From positions 21,112 to 85,111 of the forward strand of contig JBEKEK010000012.1 of NCBI GenBank assembly GCA_050013875.1: DNA of 64,000 nt, in the 5' to 3' direction. Every line of letters begins with the position of its first letter. Position 1 is the first letter of the stretch. The translations under genes were made by a program, and so were the position numbers. Below, piece after piece: positions 8,070 to 16,616 of this stretch. Origin of the DNA: Trebonia sp050013875 (GTDB lineage: Bacteria; Actinomycetota; Actinomycetes; Streptosporangiales; Streptosporangiaceae). The notes under the pieces are model-generated. The model was not told where the DNA came from and ran no database searches. It saw nothing but the letters and a program-made list of their open reading frames with translations.

Positions 8070-10057
8070 CCTTCCTGACCGACAAGCTTCATTGCGGTCT
8101 CGCGCTGCCGCCAGGAAAGCGGAGGATCGGTGGCGTCAGCGGCCAGCCGCGCGTTTTCCTCGGCCGCTATCTTGTCACCAATGAGCGCGAACGCCCGCGC
8201 GGCGTACAGCAGGGCAGGACCGCTGCGCTTGCCCGCCGCGATGGCTTCCTCGACCTCGTGCCGGGCCGCCCGCCGGTCGCCGAGTTCGGCTAGCGCGAGC
8301 CCGCGGGCGGCGCGGGTGGCAGGGCGGTCCGCGTCGGATACCCGGTCGAGGTCCCTGATCGCCTCGCGGGCCTCGCCAAGGTCAGCCAGTATCTCGCCCC
8401 TGGCCCGCAGTGCATCGGTCTGCTCGCCGTCGAGGCTGAGCGCGTTCGTAAGCACGGCGACCGCCGCGCGCCCCTCGCCCAGCTGCCAGAGCGCGACGGC
8501 GTAGAAGACCCGGACAATGAGATCGTTGGGTACGCGGTCGACCGCGCTGGCCAGCGTGCTGGCAGCTTCGCCCGCGCGGCCCTGCTCAAGGAGCAGCTGG
8601 CCGATGGCGGTGAGCTGGTAGCCCACCGCCTTGCGGTCGGCCGCGGCGGCGAAATAGCGCATTGCTTCGCGGTACTCGTTTTCCGCCTCCGCGGGTTTTC
8701 CACTCTCGTAGGCGATGTTGCCGAGCAGCGAGTGCGTCCGTCCGAGCAGAGCGAACCACTCGGCGCTTGACCGCGTACTCGACTCTGCGGCCCGTTGCAG
8801 CAGCATGGTCAGCCGCCGCTTGGCGAGTTCAAGATCACCCGAAGCCAAGGCCCGCTCGGCGGCTGGGAGCGGGTTGCGGATTGCCCCGCACTCCTGCCGC
8901 TCGGCGTCGTATCCGGGTCCAGTGCCGGCGAGCTGGCGAATCGGCTCGACGAACCGGTCACTCATCAGTTCGTACCACCGGCTGCCGGATTGATCGCTCG
9001 AGGTGAGCAGGTGCATGTCCTCAAGGGCCGCGGCGATCTCGTTAGGCATCCGCGCGGTCGCGGATACACCCTCGTACTGCTTGTCTCTCGTCCCCATCTC
9101 CGTGATGAAGGATTCCGCCAGCCAGGTGGCGAGCCGCTTGGGTGGAAGATCGCAGTCGTCGGCTACCTCAATGAGGACCGTTCTTGCCCATGCCGTCAGC
9201 GCCTGATCGACATCTCCGTAGCCGCGCACGTCCTGGACCGTGACAGGACTCCCGTCGGGTGGCAGCGACTCCCAGAGCCGACTGCACGTTGCCTGAAGCA
9301 GCGCCGGTTCCACCTCGTTGGCGGTCACGTACTGCTCGGCACCGTTCTTCCCGGCCAGGCGGCTGGTCGTCAGGTCATTGACCAGTTTCTCCGCCGACCC
9401 GTCGGTAAACCGTCGGCCGGCTACCAGCATCGGCTCGGACACGGCTTCCATCGCCTGCGTTCTGGAGAGCGGGTGAACCTCATAGCGGATGCCGTTGCCG
9501 AGCACTTTCGCGACGCCCTCGATGGCTCGCTCGCGCCCGACTATGAGCAGGTGCAGCCGGGGCTCGCCCTGAAGCGCTTCCTTGAGCTCAGCCAGGAAAT
9601 CGCGTCGGTGGCGCTGTCGCCCGCCGTCCGCGAGCTCATCGATCGGATCGATCGCGGCGAGAATCGGCTCCGGGCCAGGGACCGCACCGACGAAGTCGCG
9701 GACCGACTGCCCCGCGAGCTTGGTGGCCGTGTTACCCGACGACCAGGACTGGAGAAGGGAAAGCTTGTAAGGGTTGTAGGCGGGCAGGGCTGCGAACGGA
9801 AACGTAACGCCGAACGAGAGGCTTCCCACCGGAAGAAGCGTGAGCTTTCGGCCGGTGAGCAGCGGCCAGACGCCGGCCTGCAGAAGTGAGGTCTTGCCGC
9901 GACCAGCGGGTCCAACGGCATACGTGAGGCTATTCGCCCGCCACCAATCGGCTAGCACGTCCGCGGCGTCAGCGCGCCCAAAGAAAAATTCCCTGTCGGC
10001 CTGCCTGAATGGCCGTGGACCAGGGTACGGTCCTTGTCCGCCCTTGCCGCTCTTCAT
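8066..10057 (-). CDS. nSTAND1-type P-loop NTPase with C-terminal TPR repeats
   Basis: A 663-residue protein. It starts with the nSTAND1 hallmark PYPGPRPF...DREFFFGR (about residues 10-28), followed by a Walker A motif GPAGRGKT (49-56) and a Walker B-like ILAAIDPIDEL (132-142). A winged-helix/sensor region precedes TPR-like helices from about residue 420 (e.g. SLLGNIAYESGKPAEAENEYREAMRYF). STAND proteins are signal-dependent switches in signalling and conflict systems. The ATG at 10057 is preceded by AGGAAC; the longer frame to 10180 lacks a site. It lies 141 bp downstream of the FxsA-like precursor on the same strand, so the two may be co-transcribed. Confidence 0.82.
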   Translation of the reverse strand: MKSGKGGQGPYPGPRPFRQADREFFFGRADAADVLADWWRANSLTYAVGPAGRGKTSLLQAGVWPLLTGRKLTLLPVGSLSFGVTFPFAALPAYNPYKLSLLQSWSSGNTATKLAGQSVRDFVGAVPGPEPILAAIDPIDELADGGRQRHRRDFLAELKEALQGEPRLHLLIVGRERAIEGVAKVLGNGIRYEVHPLSRTQAMEAVSEPMLVAGRRFTDGSAEKLVNDLTTSRLAGKNGAEQYVTANEVEPALLQATCSRLWESLPPDGSPVTVQDVRGYGDVDQALTAWARTVLIEVADDCDLPPKRLATWLAESFITEMGTRDKQYEGVSATARMPNEIAAALEDMHLLTSSDQSGSRWYELMSDRFVEPIRQLAGTGPGYDAERQECGAIRNPLPAAERALASGDLELAKRRLTMLLQRAAESSTRSSAEWFALLGRTHSLLGNIAYESGKPAEAENEYREAMRYFAAAADRKAVGYQLTAIGQLLLEQGRAGEAASTLASAVDRVPNDLIVRVFYAVALWQLGEGRAAVAVLTNALSLDGEQTDALRARGEILADLGEAREAIRDLDRVSDADRPATRAARGLALAELGDRRAARHEVEEAIAAGKRSGPALLYAARAFALIGDKIAAEENARLAADATDPPLSWRQRETAMKLVGQEG

Positions 10058-10198
10058 AGCGCAGTTCCTGATTGGATTCGCACGTAGTCGACCAGCGCAG
10101 TAGGGAACGGCCGCCGTTAAGCAACGCCCCGTCCGCGCCTTAGCTGCGCTGCTGAGCCTCATTTTCCTGTTGCCCGGCATGCCTGCCGGGATTGGTAC

Positions 10199-10351
10199 CT
10201 AGATATAGTTATTGAACATGTTGCTTGAGTAATCGCGGGAGAGGATCTTGTCGAGTGCGGTCCTCGTGGCAGGATCGCGGTCCTGCGACACCAAGGTGGC
10301 CATGTCCTCGTCGCGAACGTCCAACGACCCTTGCCTGGCGCTTTCGAGCAT
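10199..10351 (-). CDS. FxsA-like ribosomal peptide precursor with variant C-terminus FNNYI
   Basis: A 50-residue ORF with a strong ribosome binding site (AGGAGG, then ACCTAC, then ATG). The N-terminal part is charged and leader-like (MLESARQGSLDVRDEDMATL...), and it ends S-S-N-M-F-N-N-Y-I. FxSxx-COOH precursors (FxsA) are short and end F-x-S-x-x; here the pattern is F-x-N-x-x with Asn in place of Ser. F-N-N also fits the aromatic-x-Asn type of three-residue motif on which radical SAM/SPASM enzymes build cyclophanes. FxsT, an HExxH protein and an FxsB-type maturase lie within 6 kb, which supports the call. Product structure and activity are not known. Confidence 0.72.
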   Translation of the reverse strand: MLESARQGSLDVRDEDMATLVSQDRDPATRTALDKILSRDYSSNMFNNYI

Positions 10352-10566
10352 GTAGGTCCTCCTCGCAGACGTTAGGCAATCAAGAGACTACATCAGCCTC
10401 CCCGCAGGCGGCAATGACGCAAATGTGGCGATTCATCAGCGCAGCCACAGAAGTCACCAGAATCTCAGATTTCACCGTTGTCCACGATCACTGAGGCATA
10501 GACAAGATCATTTTCTGATCGCGCGGATATTGAGCGCTGCCACTGCCTAAATCTGGAGGCCGCGCC

Positions 10567-10572
10567 TATCAT
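10567..10572 (+). promoter_or_regulatory. -10 element of a leaderless fxsT promoter
   Basis: TATCAT ends seven bases before the ATG at 10579 and no Shine-Dalgarno sequence lies at the right distance (the nearest GGAGG is over 20 bases away). The rest of the 227-bp divergent region between the precursor and FxsT is comparatively AT-rich and must hold both promoters. Confidence 0.4.
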
Positions 10573-10578
10573 CGTGCT

Positions 10579-13116
10579 ATGACCGATGCAGGCGAGCTGG
10601 AAACTCCGGGCGCGGTCCCCAAGATCTGGGGTGAAATTCCGCAACGGAACAAGAATTTCACTGGTCGCGAAGCCATTCTCCGCCAGTTGCGCCGCAGCGG
10701 TGCCCACCGGATCACCGCCGTGCTCCCGGAGAAAGACCCGCTCCCGAAGACGCTGCAGGGCCTCGGCGGCGTCGGCAAGACCGCCGTGGCCATCGAGTAC
10801 GCGCATCGCTACCGGGCCGACTACGACGTCGTGTGGTGGATTCCCGCTGACCAACTGCCGCTCGTCCGCTCATCCCTGGCCGCGCTCGCGGCGCGCCTCG
10901 GGCTGGAGTCCGCCGCCGCTTCCGGCATTGAGGGTGCCGCCACCGCCGCGCTGGAGGCACTCCGCCGCGGCGATCCCTACATCCGCTGGCTGCTCATCTT
11001 CGACAACGCCGACCAGCCCGAGGATTTCCCTGAGCTCATCCCGCAGGGACCTGGTGACGTTCTCATCACTTCTCGTAATCACCGGTGGGAATCCCGGGCC
11101 GACACGGTCCAGATGAACGTCTTCAGCCGCGCCGAGAGCGTGGACTTCCTGCGCAAGCGTACATCTGAGATCACTGACGACGAGGCCGAGCGGCTCGCCG
11201 AGCGGCTTGGCGATCTGCCGCTCGCGCTCGACCAGGCCGGCGCGATGCTGTCCGAGACGGGCATGCCGGTTGACGAGTACCTGGGACTCATCGACAAGCA
11301 GATCGTGAAGATCCTGGCCGAGGGGAAGTCGGCGGAGTACCCGACCTCGGTGACCGCCGCCTGGTCCGTCTCGGTGGCAAAGGTGCGGCAGCAGCTTCCA
11401 GCGGCTCAGGAACTCCTGCGCTGCTGCGCTTTCTTCGGACCCGAACCCATTCCCCGCGACGTGTTCCGCCGGGGGACCCAGGCGGCGGACACCCGGGTTG
11501 GCGATCTCATGCAGGACTCCATCCTGTTCGCCAGGGCCATCAGGGAACTCGGCCGGTTCGCGCTCGTCACCATCGGCCGCAGGACGATCTCGGTGCACCG
11601 GCTGGTGCAAGCACTGCTCCGGGGCGAGCTCGACGCCGAGGAACAGACCGTTTACCGGCACGACGTGCACAGGATCCTGGCCGCGGCGGCGCCACCGGAC
11701 CCCGCCGACGACCGGCAGTGGCCCCGTTACCGTGAACTCCTGCCGCACGTGACATCTGCCACTACCGAATTCCCCGTCTGCACCAATAAGCAGGTCCGCG
11801 CCTTCGCGCTCGACGTCATGCGGTACCTCTACCTCGACGGCGACCATCGCTCCTGCGAGGAGTTGACCAGTCGCTTCATCGAGCAGTGGACGGCGGACTC
11901 CGGCTCAGACGACGACGCGGTCATCGACGCTCGGCGGCACTACGGCAACGTGGTGCGGGCCCGCGGACGCTATGACGAAGCCGCCGCAATCAATGCGCAG
12001 AATCTGGACGCGGCTCGCCGGGTCATGGGGGATAGCAACCCCGTTACGCTGGCGATCCAGACGTCCGTCGCAGCGGACGAGCGTGCTCGCGGCAACTTCG
12101 CGCGGGCGCTCGAGATCGACGCCGACGCGCTCACCCTAAGCCAGAAGGCCTTTGGGCCCAACGATCCGCAGACTATGCGGACGATCAGCAACCTGGCCCT
12201 CGATCACGGGCTGAACAGCAATTACCGCACGGCGCAGGAGATGAGCCAGCGCGCGTACCAGCGGCTCAGCGAGGCGAACACGGGCGTCTCCGCGACCGAG
12301 GTCCTTATCGCTTGGTATCAGATGGCATGGGCCCTGCGACTGCAGGGAAAGTACGATGACGCTCGCGACGTAGGCGAGGACGCGCTGGACTACGGCCGGG
12401 AACGACTGGGAGTCGACCACTATGCCACCATCCGGACCGCGACCGCGCTGTCCATCGCGCTGCGGCGCATCGCCTCCGGACGCGCCGAAGGACTGCAGCT
12501 CGCGCAGGAAACCTACGAATTGGCGCGCAAGCGGTACGGCGAGAGCGACCCGGATACCATGGCCGCGGCGATGAACCTGATCAACTCGCTGCGGGCGAAC
12601 ACCCAGCCCGACCCAGCCCTGGATCTCGCCGACAGGACCGCCGACGCCTACCGAGTGTACGGCGTGGACCATCCCTACTACTACGGTTGCCTGGGCAACC
12701 TCGCGCTTATGCGCCGAGTAGTCGGCCAGGCGGATGAAGCGCGGGCGATCAACGAGCGAGCTCTCGAAGGGCTCGCCAGGCGTCTCGGCCCCGATCATGA
12801 CTACACCCTGGTGGTAGCGGTCAACCTGGCAAGCGACCTTGCGGGCGTCGGTGACGCCAAGGCCGCCCGTCAACTCGGGGAAGACAGCAGGCAACGGCTG
12901 ATCCTGCTATCCAGTGAGGATGACGCGCTGGCCTTGGGCTGCGCCGCCAATCTGTCCCTAGACCTGCGCGCGTGCGGCGCCACGGCAGAAGCCGACCAGC
13001 TCGCCCAGGACACCCTCCGGCGATACGGCGCGACCCTGGGAATGGCGCACCCGGACGCCGTGGCCGCGGCGGCCGGCAGGCGGCTCGACTTCGACTTCGA
13101 TCCGCCGCCGATCTGA
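10579..13116 (+). CDS. fxsT: FxsT-type NB-ARC/STAND NTPase with tetratricopeptide repeats
   Basis: An 845-residue protein matching the TPR protein of FxSxx-COOH systems. The N-terminus KIWGEIPQRNKNFTGREAILRQL is the family signature, followed by Walker A GLGGVGKT (61-68), VVWWIPA, and Walker B LLIFDNAD (138-145). A GDLPLALDQAG motif (NB-ARC GLPLAL-like), a winged helix ending ISVHRLVQALLR, and about ten TPR units from residue 390 (NAQNLDAARRVMGDSNPVTLAIQT...) complete it. STAND NTPases bind ATP and act as ligand-triggered scaffolds. Divergent from the precursor gene. Its role in peptide maturation, sensing or immunity is unproven. Confidence 0.88.
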   Translation: MTDAGELETPGAVPKIWGEIPQRNKNFTGREAILRQLRRSGAHRITAVLPEKDPLPKTLQGLGGVGKTAVAIEYAHRYRADYDVVWWIPADQLPLVRSSLAALAARLGLESAAASGIEGAATAALEALRRGDPYIRWLLIFDNADQPEDFPELIPQGPGDVLITSRNHRWESRADTVQMNVFSRAESVDFLRKRTSEITDDEAERLAERLGDLPLALDQAGAMLSETGMPVDEYLGLIDKQIVKILAEGKSAEYPTSVTAAWSVSVAKVRQQLPAAQELLRCCAFFGPEPIPRDVFRRGTQAADTRVGDLMQDSILFARAIRELGRFALVTIGRRTISVHRLVQALLRGELDAEEQTVYRHDVHRILAAAAPPDPADDRQWPRYRELLPHVTSATTEFPVCTNKQVRAFALDVMRYLYLDGDHRSCEELTSRFIEQWTADSGSDDDAVIDARRHYGNVVRARGRYDEAAAINAQNLDAARRVMGDSNPVTLAIQTSVAADERARGNFARALEIDADALTLSQKAFGPNDPQTMRTISNLALDHGLNSNYRTAQEMSQRAYQRLSEANTGVSATEVLIAWYQMAWALRLQGKYDDARDVGEDALDYGRERLGVDHYATIRTATALSIALRRIASGRAEGLQLAQETYELARKRYGESDPDTMAAAMNLINSLRANTQPDPALDLADRTADAYRVYGVDHPYYYGCLGNLALMRRVVGQADEARAINERALEGLARRLGPDHDYTLVVAVNLASDLAGVGDAKAARQLGEDSRQRLILLSSEDDALALGCAANLSLDLRACGATAEADQLAQDTLRRYGATLGMAHPDAVAAAAGRRLDFDFDPPPI

Positions 13117-13143
13117 TCACGGTGGCTACGCCGGCTGTCGCCG

Positions 13144-13519
13144 GTGAAGTTCGACGGCGCCAGGGACCTTATCCAGATGCACCGCGTTGTCCAAGCGGCT
13201 GCGCGGCGCGCTTGTTGAGGCGCTGCGGTTCGGGCAGGATGCCTTGCGGGTATGGCGGGAACGCCTCGGCCAGGACCATCTTGACGTTCTGACCATGTCG
13301 GTTGAGTTGGCCAACGCTATGCACTTCGGTGGATACGCCGCCGACGCGCATGACTTGATAATGCAGATCCGGCCACGGCTGGAGAGGTATACCGACGGCG
13401 AAGAATTCAAGGTGTTCCTCTACTGCGAGAGCTTCTACGGTGGCGACCTTCGCGCGCAGCCAATTTCAGCAAGCACTCGAAAAAGATCTGGCTACGTGGC
13501 CGCGTCGATGACCCACTGA
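13144..13519 (+). pseudogene. relic of a second FxsT gene
   Basis: Two FxsT-like pieces lie in different frames. From 13144 the frame reads VKFDGARDLIQMHRVVQAA, matching the winged-helix end ISVHRLVQA of FxsT, then stops. From about 13190, one frame over, it reads ALRFGQDALRVWRERLGQDHLDVLTMSVELANAMHFGGYAADAHDLIMQ and later FYGGDLRA, typical FxsT TPR units. The intervening TPR array is missing. The piece lies directly after the intact FxsT gene and overlaps the 3' end of the convergent HExxH gene. Confidence 0.65.
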
Positions 13520-14855
13520 TGACGGACAAGGTCATGGGCGCGGCCACGCCGCTGGTCTGACCGGTGGCCGATAACCCGGCCGTCGCGGTGCCGTGGGCGG
13601 CCTGCCAGCGCGCCAGGTGCCCGCTGGCCTCGCGCTCGGCGCTCGCGAGCGCGGCGGCTGAGACGAACTCGTGCTGCCAGGGACCGAGCGTGCCCGCCAT
13701 GCCGGCGACGAATTCAAGGCCGTCATCGGTGAGGCGGCCGCTTGACTGCAGTGTCGCCACAGCCGTCGCCGCGGCGGCACGCCACCGCGCGAATTCAGCA
13801 TCACCGTGTTCTTCGTGCCCCCACTGCCGCCGCTGGCGCCGCCAGAATCCAGACACGCCGAGGTATGCGTAGGCGCCCTGCAGCAGGCCGCTGACCGGGC
13901 GCGGGTCGGCGCGCCAGGGCGCGTAGTAGCGCGACCCGTCGTCGGGCAGGGTCAGCTTAACTTCGTTAAGCAGAGCGCCCAGCTTGACGTGCTGTATCTC
14001 GTGCGCGAGCGCCTCCGCGCCGGTGACAGGATCCGGCGGCAGGGACATTGCCACGGTGCCGAACAGTTCGGGTGAGGAGGAGCTTTCCCTCCGTCCCGCC
14101 GAGGTGGCAATCGGCGTTATCACCTGGACAGCCCCGGCGACTTCGGCCGCGATCCGCGGGTGATGCGCCTGGAGCACCGCCCACGCCTGAACGAGCATCT
14201 CCGTCCAGGAATCGACGGCCTGACGCTCGGGCGGGCTCGAGGTCGCCGGGTGGCGGAAGGGGTCTAGGTCATCGATGAGCACGTCCAGTGCGCCGGCGCG
14301 AACCCGGCGCAGGCCGATCCACCCTGGACCGTCCAGGTGGGGGTCGCCCGGCAGGCGTACTGGGCCTACGGTAACGGTGCCGCCCAGGCTGCGGACGAAG
14401 ACCGTGTCCATGGAAACGAATGCCGCGCCCAGTGACGGAAGCGTCGCCAACCCGTTGACGGCGCCGATCATGATCTCCGCTGGCTGACCGGCGCGAAGCG
14501 CCGCTGCGGCGGCCACCGCGCGCAGGCCACCCGGCGTCGCGCCAGGCACGACCTGGCCGCCGCGCAGCGCAAGGAGGGTTCGCAGGGCCCAGGCACCGAC
14601 CGAGGGATACCTGATAACCCGCAAGGCAGCATCCGGGTTCCGGTCGCGAGCCGCGCAGAGCAGCGAGTAGCCTTCCGCCGCGAGCGTAGCTTCGCGGTGA
14701 CCCGTCGCTCTGGCCTCGTTGACCACGCCCGACAGGAGAAGCAGGTGGTTCCTGTGCTCTGCGCCGACGAGTTGCGCTATGGCGGCTGGTCCTCCGCCGC
14801 CAGCCGCAAGCGCGGCGAAGTCAGCCGCGGACAGCGCATGCACGGGCCTGCTCAT
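13407..14855 (-). CDS. HExxH-motif peptide-modification protein
   Basis: A 482-residue protein of the HExxH family that accompanies, or is fused to, FxsB-type radical SAM maturases. The central motif EALAHEIQHVKLGALLNEVKL carries HEIQH at residues 285-289, followed by the usual YYAPWRADPRPVSGLLQGAYAYLGV. The motif implies a metal site; the reaction on the peptide is not settled by sequence. The start overlaps the end of fxsB by 35 bp, so the genes are probably translationally coupled. The last 45 or so residues (after about TGQTSGVAAP) are Arg/Ser-rich, unlike the family, and are read antisense through the fxsT relic, suggesting loss of the original stop. Confidence 0.8.
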   Translation of the reverse strand: MSRPVHALSAADFAALAAGGGGPAAIAQLVGAEHRNHLLLLSGVVNEARATGHREATLAAEGYSLLCAARDRNPDAALRVIRYPSVGAWALRTLLALRGGQVVPGATPGGLRAVAAAAALRAGQPAEIMIGAVNGLATLPSLGAAFVSMDTVFVRSLGGTVTVGPVRLPGDPHLDGPGWIGLRRVRAGALDVLIDDLDPFRHPATSSPPERQAVDSWTEMLVQAWAVLQAHHPRIAAEVAGAVQVITPIATSAGRRESSSSPELFGTVAMSLPPDPVTGAEALAHEIQHVKLGALLNEVKLTLPDDGSRYYAPWRADPRPVSGLLQGAYAYLGVSGFWRRQRRQWGHEEHGDAEFARWRAAAATAVATLQSSGRLTDDGLEFVAGMAGTLGPWQHEFVSAAALASAEREASGHLARWQAAHGTATAGLSATGQTSGVAAPMTLSVISGSSTRPRSQIFFECLLKLAAREGRHRRSSRSRGTP

Positions 14856-16101
14856 CAGGCTCGTCCGCCGCTAACCATGCCTTGTCCAGCCTGGAGGCCA
14901 CGTCCGCCTGGACGACCATGGCGACGTGCTCGATGAGCCGCATGAGGTCCGGGCAGTAGACCGAGGGGTTAGCGAATCCGCTGCCTGATCGGTACCGGTG
15001 CGGATACTGGCCGCCGCCGCAGACCTGCCGGATGGGACACCTCCGGCATTCGGCGGCTAGGGCGCGCACTCCGATTTGCCGCGCCACCATGCCCGGACGG
15101 TAGAGGGCGGCGTCGAGTTCGTCCCTGATGACGTGCAGCCCGGTGGCCGCAGCACCCTCATAGGCGGCCTTGAGGCTGTCGACCTGCTCGATCGACCCGT
15201 CGGTTTCTATGACGACCATGGTGCTCGGTGCTAGGCCCACCGTCTCCCCCGACGACGCGCCCGTCACAAGGAGTCCGATGATCGACTCGAACATGCGGAT
15301 GCCGACCCGCGGGTCGCGGTACCAGCGGTCGAAGACGGCGATGAGCCAGTCGGCGTAGGGGGTTTGCGGTGATTCCCGGCCGCGTCCTGGCGGAGGCGCG
15401 TCCCAGGTGCCGTGGGGCAGTAGGAAGTCGATGGCGGGTGGCGCAAAGGCGAGCAGCGCCTCGTAGGTGGCGATCGGGTCGTTGCGCACGTCCACTGTGC
15501 ACAGCAACCCGCCGAACAAGTGCCTGAACCACGGTTGCCGCAGTCGTTCAATCCCTGCGGCTACCGCTGCGTAACTGCCCCGCCCGGAAGCGAAGCGCCG
15601 ATGCCTGTTGTGCTCGTCCGGGCCGCCGTCCAGGCTGACCCCGACCCGCACGTCCAATTCATCGAATAGCCGCAGAAAGACGTCGTTCAAGCCGACGGCG
15701 TTCGTCTGGACGTGCGCGGCAACGGCCACCTGAGGACCGACTGCCTTCCTGGTGGCCTCGACGAGATGCCAGATCAGCTCCGGACCGGCCAGCAGCGGCT
15801 CACCCCCGTGCAAAATCAGCGCGAGCTTCCGCAAACCGTGGTCCCGCGCGTGCTGCCCGATTCGCCGGGCCGTGGCCTCGGCAATTTCGACGGGCATCCG
15901 CTTAGGCTGGCCGCGCCAGGATTGATCAGCCATTTCGTACATGTAGCAATAGTCACACGAAAGATCACAGCGGCTGTTGATCTTTACGATGAATTCCTCG
16001 AACGGAACAGGCCGCCAACCGTCTGCGAGAAGCGCGGAAACATTGAGGGTAAATGGCCACTCCATGCCCTGCTCGCGTCCCACGATACGATTAAAGCACA
16101 T
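14821..16101 (-). CDS. fxsB: FxsB-type radical SAM/SPASM peptide maturase
   Basis: A 426-residue radical SAM enzyme. The CxxxCxxC motif is C45-DLS-C49-DY-C52 and continues YMYEMADQSWRGQP, a hallmark of FxsB. Next are LILHGGEPLLAGPEL (GGEP), QTNAVGLND and VGVSLDGGPDEHNRHR. A SPASM region near the C-terminus has CRRCPIRQVCGGGQYPHRYR and SVYCPDL for auxiliary iron-sulfur clusters. FxsB-type enzymes modify the C-terminal FxSxx core of their precursor, here probably the FNNYI peptide encoded at 10199. No ribosome binding site is clear before 16101; ATG 16065 (MEWPF...) is an alternative start. The gene leads a two-gene unit with the HExxH gene. Confidence 0.9.
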   Translation of the reverse strand: MCFNRIVGREQGMEWPFTLNVSALLADGWRPVPFEEFIVKINSRCDLSCDYCYMYEMADQSWRGQPKRMPVEIAEATARRIGQHARDHGLRKLALILHGGEPLLAGPELIWHLVEATRKAVGPQVAVAAHVQTNAVGLNDVFLRLFDELDVRVGVSLDGGPDEHNRHRRFASGRGSYAAVAAGIERLRQPWFRHLFGGLLCTVDVRNDPIATYEALLAFAPPAIDFLLPHGTWDAPPPGRGRESPQTPYADWLIAVFDRWYRDPRVGIRMFESIIGLLVTGASSGETVGLAPSTMVVIETDGSIEQVDSLKAAYEGAAATGLHVIRDELDAALYRPGMVARQIGVRALAAECRRCPIRQVCGGGQYPHRYRSGSGFANPSVYCPDLMRLIEHVAMVVQADVASRLDKAWLAADEPDEQARACAVRG

Positions 16102-16616
16102 GGTGCCAGTTTTTCAGCGTTTAACTTGGTCACGGCAAGCGCACCAATCAATCAAGTTTAATCGCGTATCGCCGGATAATTTCCGTATCACCGTCCAGCG
16201 CATTTAGCCGTTTCTGCGGAGTTCGCGCACCCGCCCTCTCCTGGCGACTCAGCCGCGCCGGACAGCGACCCCGATCTAGGTAATTCTACGTAGTTGCGGC
16301 CGCTTTTGCATTACCGAAGGCGTCCGGGGGATTACTCTGAGTGATCTCGACTACAATAGGAAGTCGAGTATAGTCGACCATATGGACGGACTATGAATCA
16401 TCCGACGGGAGCGCGCTTCCGGACTAGATGGCTGGGCGCGAAACCCACTCGAATAGGCCACTCGCGTAGGCCGTGGGCGTCTGGTCGGGCCAAGTGGGCG
16501 CTTCCCGGATCTGTGGATAAATGTTCGCCTACACCGCTAGTCGACATGAATCAAAGAGACTCATCGGAATCAGACATAACGACGCCCGGCGACGGTTTGG
16601 GGCGATATGGTGACCG
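16102..16616. promoter_or_regulatory. divergent promoter region of fxsB and the MFS exporter
   Basis: A non-coding stretch of 515 bp, AT-richer than its surroundings, between fxsB and the MFS gene. It contains an inverted repeat CTCGACT (16346-16352) and AGTCGAG (16362-16368) around nine bases, and an overlapping longer pair TCGACTA (16347-16353) and TAGTCGA (16371-16377). This cluster is a candidate operator controlling both directions. I saw no convincing small gene here. Confidence 0.4.

Noticed and set aside
8795..9889. + strand 364-codon frame opposite the nSTAND1 gene
   Set aside because: Antisense shadow of a gene with Walker motifs and TPR units.
16114..16203. 29-codon ORF upstream of fxsB as a second peptide precursor
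   Set aside because: No ribosome binding site of its own, low-GC codon use, no FxSxx-type ending.
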